From: Pelodera strongyloides
Taxonomy: Eukaryota > Nematoda > Chromadorea > Rhabditida > Rhabditidae
Direction: 5' to 3'
Length of the DNA: 64,000 nucleotides
Assembly (NCBI GenBank): GCA_036852015.1
Contig: JAANDG010000258.1
Coordinates: forward strand, 1-64,000
The position numbers were made by a program, and so were the translations under genes. Shown here piece after piece: positions 22,260-33,239 of the stretch. Within the stretch, counting starts at the first letter, position 1; each line of letters opens with the position of its first letter. The notes under the pieces were generated by a model. That model had not been told where the DNA came from and made no database searches. It saw nothing but the letters and a program-made list of their open reading frames with translations.

Positions 22260-22419
22260 TACCTGCCGGTTATTGAAACGCATCGTGGACGGCTGGATAC
22301 TTATGCTATGCATTTATGCAAAGTTTCTCGATGTTTTTATTCTAATTTATGGTCATTTGCATAAGCTGCATAAGAATGCTGATGTACTTGTTGTTTCAAA
22401 AACCGGCCGAGATTTCGCT
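22260..22419. mobile_element. TTAA-type MITE Q, copy 2
   Basis: The right end CCGGCCGAGATTTCGCT matches copy 1 of MITE Q inverted, and the left end AATACCTGCCGGTTATTGAA has lost a few terminal bases. TTAA flanks it at 22,256-22,259 and 22,420-22,423, the latter shared with the next element. Confidence 0.7.
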
Positions 22420-22423
22420 TTAA

Positions 22424-22576
22424 AGCGAAATGCTAGCCCCTTTGGAAAATTTGCATATGATAAGCAAATCCTATGTATTTTTGTACGATTGCCGTTGAAG
22501 ATCGTACAAAATTAGCATAGGATACATAGGATTTGCTTCTCATATGCAAATTTTCCAAAGGGGCTAGCATTTCGCT
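22424..22576. mobile_element. TTAA-type palindromic MITE P, copy 1
   Basis: AGCGAAATGCTAGCCCC begins a nearly perfect palindrome of 153 bases whose arms include TTTGGAAAATTTGCATATGA and AGCAAATCCTATGTAT. It lies between two TTAA sites, each shared with a neighbouring MITE. A second copy is in an intron of the ATR gene at 58,992-59,153. Confidence 0.85.
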
Positions 22577-22580
22577 TTAA

Positions 22581-22993
22581 AGGATGAGGCTCACGAGAAT
22601 GAAGTGCTCAAATAGTTTCCTATTATCGAAGGATAATGGATTTTTCTTCCAAAAAACAAGTATTATAAGGTTCAGCGCTTTAGTTTGGAGGAATTAATTA
22701 ATCTAAGAACTCGAAGTCAAATAAAATAACCTATCGTATGCAAGGTAGACTTCAAAGCTAAACATGCAAATTTACCAGTCATTTTGCAAGCCAGCACAAA
22801 ACTTGCATGTCCACTATGAAATCAACTATTTTTTACGATCCAAAATTTTGATAGAATTCATAGTTTTATATTGATTTACTCCTTCCAGTTAAAAGCTTTT
22901 GCATTGTAAAGCATGTCTTTCGGAATTTAATACCATCATCTTTCGATAAAAGGAAACCATTTGTGAGCACTTCATTCTCGTGAGCCTCCTCCT
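22581..22993. mobile_element. TTAA-type MITE R, copy 2
   Basis: Ends AGGATGAGGCTCACGAG and its inverted partner CTCGTGAGCCTCCTCCT are flanked by TTAA. Inner arms contain TTATCGAAGGATAATGG and its near-complement. It follows MITE P directly with a single TTAA between them. Confidence 0.8.
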
Positions 22994-23986
22994 TTAAGAT
23001 CCTTAGACTGAGAACGAATAGTATATAGGACGTGAAGTGGCGTATGGTGTATAAGAAGTGAAGCAATGATCGTACACACGGTCTGCGTGCGGGCTTGCGG
23101 CACGTCCGCGCATGGGCATTTTTTTTTCTATGTCGGGGCTAGGTAAGAAAAATTATGAGTTATGATGCGGTATTGTGTCAGACGATCCCTCGACGTAGGG
23201 CGTAACTCTGCAGATACGACAAGTTATTGCCTCGAGCAAGAATATTCTCTACGTAAGTGCACATTAACATCTGCAATACACCCCTGAAGAAGGACGTTGC
23301 GATTTCGAATCTGGGAACATCACTACAACAAAACAGAAAGTGATTTATTAGAAAATAATTTTGTACAACCAACAGAACAAGCTAATTTCAGGATTTACTT
23401 CGAGTAGTAGTTGTTTCTTTTCATAACATCTTTCATTAAAAACGCACTCTCAACTAGAAAAAAATGTGAATTCTGTGTTCTGAAGATTGAATCAATACCC
23501 TGAAGCGAACGTACACTCTGAAATTAGTTTGCTCTTTTCATATGTACGTAAATAGATAATCAACAGCCAAAATAATGGTCTAATAAATAGATTTCTTTTA
23601 ATGTTTACACCTATTTAAACATGCTCATAAAATTTATAACAGTGCGTGCTATATATTATTTAAAACATCATTAATCCCCAGGGTAAGTTGCAGATGTTGC
23701 TGTGCACTTGGGTTTACGTAGCAGATATTCATGCTGGAGGCAAGCACATCTCGTATCTATAGAGTTACGCCCTTCATGTGGTGGGGTAGTTGTTCTACAT
23801 ATACATACCTTACACCCAGCGACAGATTTACAACTCATGTTCTCCTCGACTTAGCCTGTACTCCATTTATTGTCATTTGTCCAGTTATATTTGTAATTTT
23901 ATGCGTTGCATTGTCTTAGGTGCCTCACATTAGATGAAAAATTTGATCGAAATGTTGAAAAATAGTCTAAACTCAGGTTATTGATA

Positions 23987-24240
23987 TCTTATTATATAAA
24001 GGAGAAGAGTACTTATATAAAGGAGAACAGTACTGTTTGAAGCCGCGTGTGAACGCAACGAAAATTGAATATCTAAAGGCTATAAAAGGAGAGACGGAGC
24101 CCCGTCTTGAGCAAACGAAATTCGAATTTTATTTCATGATTTTTTTCAAGATACGTTGCAAACGTTTCACATAAGTGTGCTCACTGATGTTCCTGCATTT
24201 TAGACTTTGTAAGTCGCCTCAGGCGGCGATAGCCGTCTGG
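23987..24240 (+). mobile_element. Non-autonomous Helitron, 254 bp
   Basis: The left end is A|TCTTATTATATAAAGG and the right end is the hairpin CGGC-GATA-GCCG followed by CTGG|T. Both match Helitron rules (insertion between A and T, 5' TC, 3' CTRR preceded by a hairpin, no target duplication). The 5' end is partly repeated just inside (TATATAAAGGAGAA). No coding sequence. A related orphan 5' end stands at about 21,272. Confidence 0.8.
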
Positions 24241-27089
24241 TGCTTGATACAATAACAATAGATCACCAATCAATTCAATACCGCTCGAGTACTTTATTCA
24301 TTTTGTACATCACAAACTTATTGGGAAACGGTGCCAACATATTTTTAAGGAATAAGACAGCGTTGAAGAAAAAATATGCAGTGAATGTAACGATCAGGAT
24401 CAGGGCTTGTCTCTCACACATGTCTTATACCACAAATCTCATGTTAAGCATATATTTAGTCAATATTACAATTAGCATAGCCGGCTTCTTTTAGTGAGTT
24501 ATTGCACTGTAAAATAGTCTCATTCATTTATATAACGCCATTCTCAATGATCATTTGAAGTGCGTTTCCTCTTTATTGCCGAGGTCACCCTTGTTCCTTG
24601 TTACTTTGCATAGGATACGCAATACCTTCAAGCAGGCATTGGAGACATTTCGTACTGTTAGGTATAATGACGATTTAAACTACTGACAGTGATATTTTTA
24701 ACTCCTCGTAGAACTTCAAAATATTTCAGGTTGGGAAAGGATGGTCGTTTTGAAAAAGTTGAAGTGTGCTGCCTGCGGTAAACAGAGCAGTCGTGTATTT
24801 ATCGACGGATATTATTCTGAACCATTGGTTTGTTACGACAAAGGACGTGACACACTGATTTGTGGAACTTGCAGGCACAACGACCTCATACTTGTCCTCA
24901 ACATGAACGTGACTACTTAACAGAACCTACATGTCTGTCAAAGATCTGCACTCTTGTCAATAGTGCTCCCGAAGACGAATTGAGTTTGATCGATTTGCAA
25001 CTTGCCCTGTATGATAAATGCTATAAATGTAATTGTAGGCAACTAAATTTCTATCGCTACAGTCTTCAGCAAGTGATGTGCTCGAAATGCCAGCCTCGTG
25101 AGACCTACTGGTGGAAAGCCTCGCTAGCACCGCGAAATGAGAGAATATTTTGTGAAATAATCAGCGAACTCCATCAGCAGGCTATGCCCAAGACAACGAT
25201 TCAGCGAAAGGTAGTGGATGGTATATTGCCGGTAAAGATTGTTGAGAACTGCAAAGCTTGTAAACAAGCTCTTGGTACCGCATACTCAACTCAATCAATC
25301 ATGCTTGATGGAGGACCGCATTGCTATGGATGTGGTGTTCGAGTGTGCCAGCGTTTTCCCGTTTCTAGGCGCTGTGATTGCCTGAGCATTTTAATTGATT
25401 TCGTTCAATGTATTCCTGAGAACCAGCTTCATCTTCTCACATTTTCTAAATGGCTGAAAGCCGTTGGCTGTGAACAACATCGGGATATACTTTACGAATT
25501 GAATGCTGCATCTGATGATGGAACAAAAACTGGTAAACTTCGTTCGTTCTTCAAGATAGAGGAAATTGCTAGAACCTTGAATATCAGTGAGACAAGTATG
25601 GATCCCAAGCCCGTCATAACTGTGGATTCGGCAGCTGAAATCGACATACAACCAAGCACATCTAAATTGACAAAGTTGGACGCATCAATTCTTATTCCTG
25701 AGAATCAGCTTTGTCTGCTAACATATTCTAAATGGCTGAACGCCGTTGGCTGTACAAAACATCAGGATATGCTATATGAACTGACTGCTGCATCTGCTGA
25801 TGGATCAACTACTGGGAAACTTCGTTCCTTCTTCAAGAAAGAGAATGATGATATCCAGAAGAGTCCATCGCTTGAGAACATGGCGCTCAATTCCTCCAAG
25901 CCAGTGGCACAAGCTGCAAACGAGCACAAGAAGAAACTGGAAACATTGATGTCAAACTTGGATATTTCAACTTCTGATGGACTGCTTTCTGCTCGAATTA
26001 CGTGAGTAATTTTACTTGCGAAATGTAAAACGCCCACGTCTTATGGCTCTGTGGGTGGGTCAAAAACGGCTTCGTGGGGCACGTTTTTTTAGTCATTGCT
26101 TTAGTTTTGTAGCAGAGCCCAGGCAATTATAATATATCACATATTTTGTCACAGAACTAATTTAGCTAAATTAGTAGGGAAAAGTTTGTGTTTGGTTCTG
26201 GCAACCGGCTCACAGCCGGCTCGCAAGTTACCTTTCTATTTATCTCCTTTCAGTTGTTCTTGTGGATCTGAGCAAGAGTTGTCGAATATGTTCGATTGTT
26301 TCACCTGTTCTACGTATGGAGTGTGCTCCCTTTGCCTGGCAAATAAGCACTGGGGACATGAAATGAACAAGTCGCTCAATACCTTGGCCCTTTGTTTGAT
26401 TGATTCACAGTCGGAAGTTGCCCGTCAGAAGTTGTCTACTTGGACGGGACACGCAAAAGAGTTGAGCCAACAGGTCTGTATTGCTTCATTTTGTCCCATT
26501 ATCCTTACCCGTTGGTAGTCTTCGAGTAGATCTTCTACTGAAATTTGTCTTCAAAAAATCAATAACCTCTATTTCCAGAATGAAAAGGCGTTCGAGAAGC
26601 TGTCTCGTGTTCTCGGTGGTGTCTTCAAGGAAGCAGCTACAAAAAGCGGGGATATTCAACGGATCCAGACTCTTCTCACTAAAACAAGCACCTCAGACCT
26701 TGAACCGTTCATCAGAAACGCCAATAGTGGTACCAAACTGGTGTGTTTCTTTTACTTCTGTTCTTTCAAAAGGGACTTCAATAGGTTCGAATCCTTTTCC
26801 TCGAAAAAAAGCCCGAACACATTGATCATGCGTAGACATTAATTACAAAGCAGTCTTGATGCTTGATTGTATTAGTAAGTAGTATCACTACGGACTACGG
26901 GCCCGGATTCGTAGTCTTACGAAGCCTGTAGGAATGCATGAATCTTGCCAGTCAATTAAACAGTTTTCAGTTGAACGAAAGGATCGATACTTTCTGTGAT
27001 AAGCTATTGAAAGCAGTTGAAGAAGAGGCACAGAAAGACAAGGCAACTCCGCAAGGTAGAATTGTACTTATTCAAAAGCGAGTTGTTAA

Positions 27090-27539
27090 AGGGAGAGGCT
27101 CACGAGAAAAAAGTCATTTTTACTTTACTTGCACAGAATGTACGTAATTTCAGAAATAACACTGTGAAAACCGCATTTATTTACGCCTAGAACTCGCAGA
27201 GTTATTTCTCGGCAAACTGTTCGGTCAGGCACCGTAGTCAGAATCAATTTTTCTCTTTTGGGGTACTAAAGTAATTGCAAACGCTTTGTTATAATGGTAG
27301 CAATTTTCTTCGTTCGTTTAACAATTATTATGTAAAGAAAGAATGGTAATGGATGCACATAAACAATAAAAACGTATTTTAACCTTTCTGACTACGGTAC
27401 CTGGCCGAACTGTTTGCGGGGGAATAACTCTGCGAGTTCTAGGCTTTGAGAAATGCGGTTTTCACAGTAATATTTCTGAATTTCCGGACATTCTGTGCAA
27501 GTAAACTGAGGAAAACTTTTCCCTCGTGGGCCTCTCCCT
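27090..27539. mobile_element. TTAA-type MITE R, copy 3, in intron 4 of copy D
   Basis: Ends AGGGAGAGGCTCACGAG and the inverted CTCGTGGGCCTCTCCCT lie between TTAA sites. The inner sequence (TTGCACAGAATGTACG, CGTAGTCAGAA) links it to fragments at 8.7, 30.3 and 44.1 kb. Confidence 0.8.
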
Positions 27540-27543
27540 TTAA

Positions 27544-28048
27544 AGGGATAGGTTCATCTCAAATCACCTCTCTTTTTATTGTTTTTATTAATAATAGCAC
27601 AAATATCATTTACAATGAAAATGAAATCAATCACAGAACCATACGCCTCGCAGAAGAAGCTTCCTTTATTTACAATGAAAATTAAATCAATCACAGAACC
27701 ATACGCCTCGCGGAAGAAGCTTCCTTTATTGGAAGCTAGGTGATCGGAAGCCAAAATCTAAACGCAAAAACTAATACCGTACACAGACCGCGCGGGCTAA
27801 TGGCAATTAGCCAAGTTACAAACTACACTCGGCCACGCGATTAAATAATTCACCGTGTGGGAAATAATGTCCTGCAGAGTGTAGTTTGTAACTTGGCTAA
27901 TTTCCATTAGTCCGCGCGATCTGTCTACGGTATAAGTTTTTTGCGTTTAGATTTTAGCTTCCGATCACCCAGATTCCAATAAAGGAAGCTTCTTCTGCAA
28001 TGCGTATGGTTCTGTGTTCTGTGATTGATTTACTTTTCACTGCAAGAA
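27544..28048. mobile_element. Foldback element with internal duplication
   Basis: Arms around CAATCACAGAACCATACGCC (27,63x) and its complement (28,00x) flank a centre with a second inversion (TTAGCCAAGTTACAAACTAC against GTAGTTTGTAACTTGGC). A 60-base part of the left arm, ending GAAGAAGCTTCCTTTATT, is present twice in tandem. The precise outer ends are uncertain. Confidence 0.65.
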
Positions 28049-28240
28049 AGGTATAAATGTACTTATTCAAGAGCGAGTTGTTAATTAGGTCTGTAAGGTA
28101 TGTGTATAATAGCTGTACATAGGGTGATTCATCTCCATACGACGTAATGATCTTCATCTCCATACGACGTAAACTATGTACAGGGTAAACTTTCGGATTT
28201 CCGTCTTGCTTCAATCGGGATATCTGTATATAATATTTAA

Positions 28241-28574
28241 AGGGAATATGTAGGCCCTTTTTGAAGTTAAGGTGTATTAATAGAATGCGTGTTGCCCATT
28301 AAGGAAACAATAACAAAAGTTGTCTACAATTGCCCACTTAAAAGAAAATCAATTACAAAGCTCGCCTTTTCCATAGTAAACGCTAATTCGGAACCCTTGC
28401 ATAAATTTGGGTCCGATTGAATAAATTTCAGTTTAAATCGGCAAATAGCAAGATTCAAGATGCAGCGCATTCCAATTTCGTATTTACATATTCAGTCGCC
28501 TATTTAAATTAACGTCTGGTATGGAAACGCTAGTTTCGCTTTTTTTGCTCATTTTGAGTGCCTACATATTCGCT
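28241..28574. mobile_element. TTAA-type MITE T
   Basis: Inverted ends AGGGAATATGTAGGC and GCCTACATATTCGCT are flanked by TTAA at 28,237-28,240 and 28,575-28,578. About 334 bases, no coding sequence. It lies in intron 4 of copy D. Confidence 0.75.
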
Positions 28575-28652
28575 TTAAGAATGTTAGGTTAATAGTGAGT
28601 GTACTTACTGTCCAATTGTATTTCAGAAAACTCTCCAGCGGATCAGAAATAA

Positions 28653-30128
28653 TCCGGCAACGAGAAAAAATCACAGAAGAAGAATGATGCTTCAAAAAAC
28701 AACAACTGCAATCCATTGTTCTCTATTGATGAATTTTGAGTTCTCTGGATATTGTGTTGATTTTCTGTTTATAAATTTTTTTTGCTCACAGTAACTTTAT
28801 GATTTGGATGGGGAAATCTGTATGGGGTTTGCAAGTATGCCAAAAACCGCGAGTTTTCCTTGCAAGTATCAATTCGCAAAATCGTGTGCTTTTTGCACAC
28901 TTTTACCGTAATTTTGACACATCCGCACTATAGAAAATCCGCCATCAAAGACATTTTTTGTTGAACAATTGGTCCCGTGGCGATCGGTCGTAAAAACTGC
29001 CTGTAGATATGTTCGTGTAGTGCCAAGATACGATAAATTTTTCGATACTTGCAAGGAAAATCGGGCATACTTGCAAACCCCAGTATATAGAAATGGTTAT
29101 GAGAAAAGGAAGTCAGTGTGTATCGTGTAGAAGCGTATGTTGCGGCTCTTTTTGAGTGTAGTTAGTGTAGTATACGAAAACATGATTTGACTATTTTCTG
29201 TTTCATTGCACACGTTTTCAAAAAGTGGTGATGAGTGAATTTTATTTTCCAAACGCTTGTGCTCGCGAGCTTTGTGTGTTCGAAATGAGTTGAAATGTGG
29301 TTTTTGAAGGTAGAACACTCCGACAAGACTGTAGTAGAACGATCTTCAAATAATAATAATAACTGTTTATTGGTTAACAATCAATACAAATAAAGAACGT
29401 CAACCAAAGGGAACCCTAAGACCCCGCGCATCACAACGCGAAAGTACTTACTTACACTGGTGTAACTTCGCGCCATCGCCGCGCACAAAGTGAGGGGCCT
29501 TTTTCACATACCTTTTGGTACAGAGGCAAAGTTATAAAGCCAGCTATGTGAAATCCATGAGCTAACCTTCATCCTTTTATTGGAACGGTTTTTGTATAAA
29601 GGGCTTTTGAAACATTTGTATATAAAATCGAAGCTGAATTTCCATATAGTGCGTGCGATGCCGTCTGCTTTTTTTCTTTTGAATTCAATATATGGAAGTG
29701 AAGCTGTGCATCATACGTTTCATTATAAAAAAGACTTCTGCCCTCGCAAATACCTTCCCCCAGTAATAAGTTCCGAGTTCTGATCATTAGTTATTTTTCT
29801 ACTACGACCAATAATTTGCTAATAAGTCTACCGATTCACACGTATAATCCATTCCCGTTCTTAAAGTTTTATAAATAACAGTAAACAAAGAATTTATAAA
29901 CAAACACACAAAACCAAAAATAATACAAAGTCAACAGTAATGATAGTTCCCAAACAAATAAAAATCTCTAGAAAAACTAAAGGAAAACCTGTAGAAAAAC
30001 TAAAGAAAAACCTTTAGAAAAACTAAAGAAAATAAATGTGGTATCCAAATATAAAAAAAAACAATGGTTTGATCTCTTAGTGCTTCTGAATCACTCGTTT
30101 CCCTGTCAATTTATCTTGCATTGAAGCA
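28653..30128. other. No supported gene
   Basis: AT-rich spacer between the 3' end of copy D and the 3' end of copy E, which converge here. It includes a GC-richer patch at 29,440-29,510 (CGCGCCATCGCCGCGCAC) related to the GC-rich intron islands at 31.1 and 36.6 kb, and AAACTAAAG-type short repeats at 29,970-30,030. Confidence 0.5.
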
Positions 30129-33026
30129 TTATTTCCGATAAACACGAGGAGCCTCTGCAATAAAAGTAGAATAAGTACACTATTTAAACCACTTGGTTTA
30201 ACACGTAATAATATTTCGATAAAGGATTGACCTCACGGGAAAAAAGTTCTTCTGAATTTTCTTATGTAGAAAAACCATCTCCAAAAAAAACACGCAAAGT
30301 CCCCGACAAACCATGACCCGCCTCCGGACAGATACCGTAGTCAGAAGAGAAGTGAGAAACGTTTTTACGGCATCAATTCCTACGAAAATAACAAAGAGCT
30401 TCTAATGCTGCTAGCTGCAACAAAATATATGTTTCTGAATACGGTAGCTGATGGAACAGATTGTCGGGGAAGCGAGTTCTAGTTGTTATGAAATAAAATT
30501 TTTTTTCGAAAACGGAATGTTAATAGAAACAATAGAATATTTATTAACCCTTTTGTTCCAAAAAAAAACAGACACAATTTTACCTTTCACTGTTGACTTT
30601 GTGTTCTCGGTCTCTTCAACTGCATTCAATAGGTCAACACAGAAACTGTCCATACTTTTGTACAACTGAAACGGTTTAACTGTACATGAAACAGCACTGA
30701 AGGTAAGCTTATTGAGATTACAATTTCAAAATCAGACAAACTCAAGAGAAAGCCACTAGTGAGAAAATCAAATTACTTTCGTCTCTTGCTTACACTCAAT
30801 ATAAGAGACTCTTATAGGACATCACAAAGGCAAGCAAAACGCACCGTTCTTGTACTATTCATCGCGCTTTTGAAATTCTTTTCAATCTCTGAAGTGTTCG
30901 CCCTTGCAAGTAGAGATTGAATCCGGGGAAGATTCTCACTAAGCATAGCATCCTTGAACACAATGCCCAGAACCTCGCACAGCTTCTCGAACGACTGTTC
31001 ACCCTAGAATCCAAAATCCCTATTTTTAAACTACAGAATAACGTGAAATTCGGCTCCATGGTTTACAGAGAGCAGACTGCCATGCAGAGTGCCATGCACT
31101 CCTGTGGCCGGACGCGCCATGGGTATGCGAACGCCAGATGGCGCACGTGTGGCGTACCTTCCGCGCCTTCCCATGGAATTGAAAACTGCCTTCTTTGCTG
31201 TGCGCCACCTGGCTTTGCGACCTGATACTTCGGTACGGTACAGTCGTGGTACATATAATGATATGGTATTTAAATATTAACTAGTAACTCATATACAGAC
31301 CTGTTGGCTCGTTTCTTTAAATTGTCCCAACCAGGTAGACAGCTTATGACGAGTGACTTCCGACTGTGAGTCAATCAAACAAACGGCCATGGTCTTCATT
31401 GACTCCTTGATCTCGTGTCCCCAGTGTTTCTTTGCCAGGCACGCGCCACACACTCCATAAGCAGAGCAAGTCAAACAGTCGAACAAGTTTGGCAACTCCT
31501 CCTCCCGCCCGCAAGAACAACTGAAATTTATGAAAAGATAACTAACGAGGGGGTGCTCCGAATATATAGAATATACAGAAAGAATATATAGAAAGTCGCA
31601 AACACAGTCATATTTGCAGCTTCAGTTATAGAATCGATGATTAGGTGATATTTTCTATATGGGATAATAACAATTTGGAATACAAAAACTAGTGTTCTAT
31701 TTCCATACTCACGAAGATATTAGGTGATAAAGTGGTGGATTGATCGGTCCGGAGTGCAAAAAGGGTAATTGTCCTATACAAACAAGGCAGGACAATTACC
31801 CTTTTCGCATTCCTGACCGATCAATATTCCACCAACCCTTTTCGCATTCCGGACCGATCAATATTCCACCACTTTATCACCCAATATCTTCGTGAGTATT
31901 GAAACAGAACACTACTTTTTGTATTCCAAATTTGTATTATCCCATATAGGAAATAAAAAAATAAAATAAAAAAGATATTCCCTTTAACAACTATGTTTAA
32001 TCATGGCAAAAACCCCAATTACCGAAACGTACAGTACTAAACTACTCACGTAATCCGATCCGGAAGCATTCTGTCAGGAGTTGATAGTTCCAATTTGGAG
32101 CGCAGTGTGGATAGTTTCTTCTTGTAGTCAACTGCCGCTTGTGCAGATATCACAGATTCTGAAGACTTGATTGGCTTGCTTACAATCGGAACTGACTTCG
32201 GAATCGGCAGCTTTTCGACGTGTTCCGTTTTGAAGAACGAGCGAAGTTTGCGACTTGTACGTGTACCATCAGCAGACACAGCATTCAATTCAGAAAGCAT
32301 ATCCTGATGTTGTTTGCAATCGAGTGCCTTCAACCATTTCGAATATGTGAGTAGAGGAAGCTGATTCTCAGGAATACATTGAATGAAATCAATTAGGCGG
32401 CTCAGGCAATAACACCGCTGGGAAGTAGGAAAATATTGGTACACTTTCTCACCGCAGTAGTAGCAGTAGGGTTCTCCGTCAAGTAGGATTGGACGCCGCG
32501 AACATGCACTGATGTCTTTCTTACAACATTTGCAGTTTGCAATGATGTTAATCGGCAGTGTGCCAAGTACTCCACCTCGCTGAACCCGTGTCTCCGGCAT
32601 AGCCCGCTCCGTGAGTTCGCAGATTATTTTTCGAAATGTCTTCTCCGACGATGACGAGGTCCTCCAACAGTATCGCTCAGACTCACCACATTTTTCGCAC
32701 AACACTTGCTGAATACCAAATCGGTACAAAGATGAACAGCGAGAATTACATTTAGAGCAATTAACATTCAGGGCGGTTTGCAAATTCATCAAAGACAATT
32801 CCGCTTCGGGGGCGTAAATGGCAAAAATGCAGATACTTGATAGATTCTGACACTCTATCATGCAATAAGGATGTTGAGGGCAAGAAAGTTGGCTTTGCCT
32901 GCAGTTTCCACAGAGCAACTTATCACAATCGGTACAAAATGATATTGCAGGCAAATATCCGTCGAACAAAGCTCGATCGCACTGTTTCCCACATTGTGCA
33001 CACTTCAACGCTTCTAAAACGACCAT
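30129..33026 (-). CDS. Family copy E: intact TRIM-like zinc-finger gene
   Basis: Exons: 33026-32050, 31520-31301, 31003-30845, 30665-30584 and 30154-30129; 487 aa, all phases consistent. Visible zinc ligands: C9, C12, C31, C34, C39, C42, C49, H52 (cross-brace-like), C90, C93, C110, C113 (CxxC-CxxC ribbon), C165, C168, C188, C191 (a LIM-like half with LLDGEPYCYYC). The module CIPENQLPLLTYSKWLKA (residues 217-234) ends in LRSFFK, followed by a Lys/Ser/Pro linker. Exon 2 has C327, C329, C341, C344, C350, C353, H358, H361, a good B-box pattern. Exons 3 and 4 (about residues 400-480) look helical; exon 5 ends EAPRVYRK. A TTTCAG is 14 bases before the ATG. RING-like plus B-box plus helices would make it TRIM-like; function is inferred only from this order. 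Intron 1 holds a foldback element, intron 2 a GC-rich island. Confidence 0.88.
30225..30400. mobile_element. Fragment related to MITE R, in intron 4 of copy E
   Basis: The stretch GACCTCACGGGAAAAAAG ... ACCGTAGTCAGAAGAG follows the same order of short motifs as the left half of MITE R at 27.1 kb but is heavily diverged and lacks an intact end. Confidence 0.4.
31026..31245. repeat. GC-rich island in intron 2 of copy E
   Basis: The island has motifs such as GGCGCACGTGTGGCGTACC and GTGCGCCACCTGGC with short inverted relations, in sharp contrast to the AT-rich intron around it. Similar islands are in intron 2 of copy G (36,530-36,790) and an intron of the ATR gene (53,525-53,705). Frames through it on both strands are by-products of base composition. 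Confidence 0.5.
31650..31957. mobile_element. Foldback element in intron 1 of copy E
   Basis: CTATATGGGATAATA at the left and TATTATCCCATATAG at the right begin arms that continue through CTCACGAAGATATT and GTGGTGGATTGATCGG. A 35-40-base part of the right arm (CGCATTCCGGACCGATCAAT) is duplicated in tandem near the centre. No coding sequence. Confidence 0.7.
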
Positions 33027-33239
33027 GCTTTCCTGTTTCCCTGAAATACTTTACTATACTAAAAAAGTCACTCCCTCTGTATATCAGAACTGCTATAAAA
33101 ATTTTCAGAAAAAAATATTTCCAGAAATGCTTGAAAATGACGGTGTATGTAAACGACGGTAAAAGGTTAGGAAGTTGAAAAAAAGCATAATAATTTAAAA
33201 CCGAAAGGAACGTGTTATAACGAGAATTATGTACATGTG

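Larger units (their letters stand above)
22100..23810. repeat. Intergenic block repeated at 33.24-34.33 kb, split by MITEs
   Basis: The parts 22,100-22,255 and 22,998-23,810 match 33,240-34,330 in order and orientation; the first part also matches 3,520-3,900. In the gap stand three MITEs. No gene is supported in this block. It ends about 0.9 kb upstream of copy D. Confidence 0.6.
24741..28652 (+). pseudogene. Family copy D: frameshifted, with a duplicated IPENQL module
   Basis: This is the only long copy on the plus strand. Exons: 24741-26001, 26254-26473, 26579-26740, 26971-27055 and 28627-28652. The ATG follows TTTCAG by 11 bases and reads MVVLKKLKCAACGKQ; at about 24,889 one base is missing, so the frame with CPQHE and the rest of exon 1 is entered only after a shift. 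A later ATG at 24,860 would give an open frame without the first zinc ligands. Exon 1 carries the IPENQL...RSFFK module twice (about 25,408-25,555 and 25,690-25,837). Exon 2 has the B-box-like finger with NKHWGHE. Exon 5 gives ENSPADQK. Intron 4 is filled with MITEs. Either a recent pseudogene or a gene using the internal start. Confidence 0.8.
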
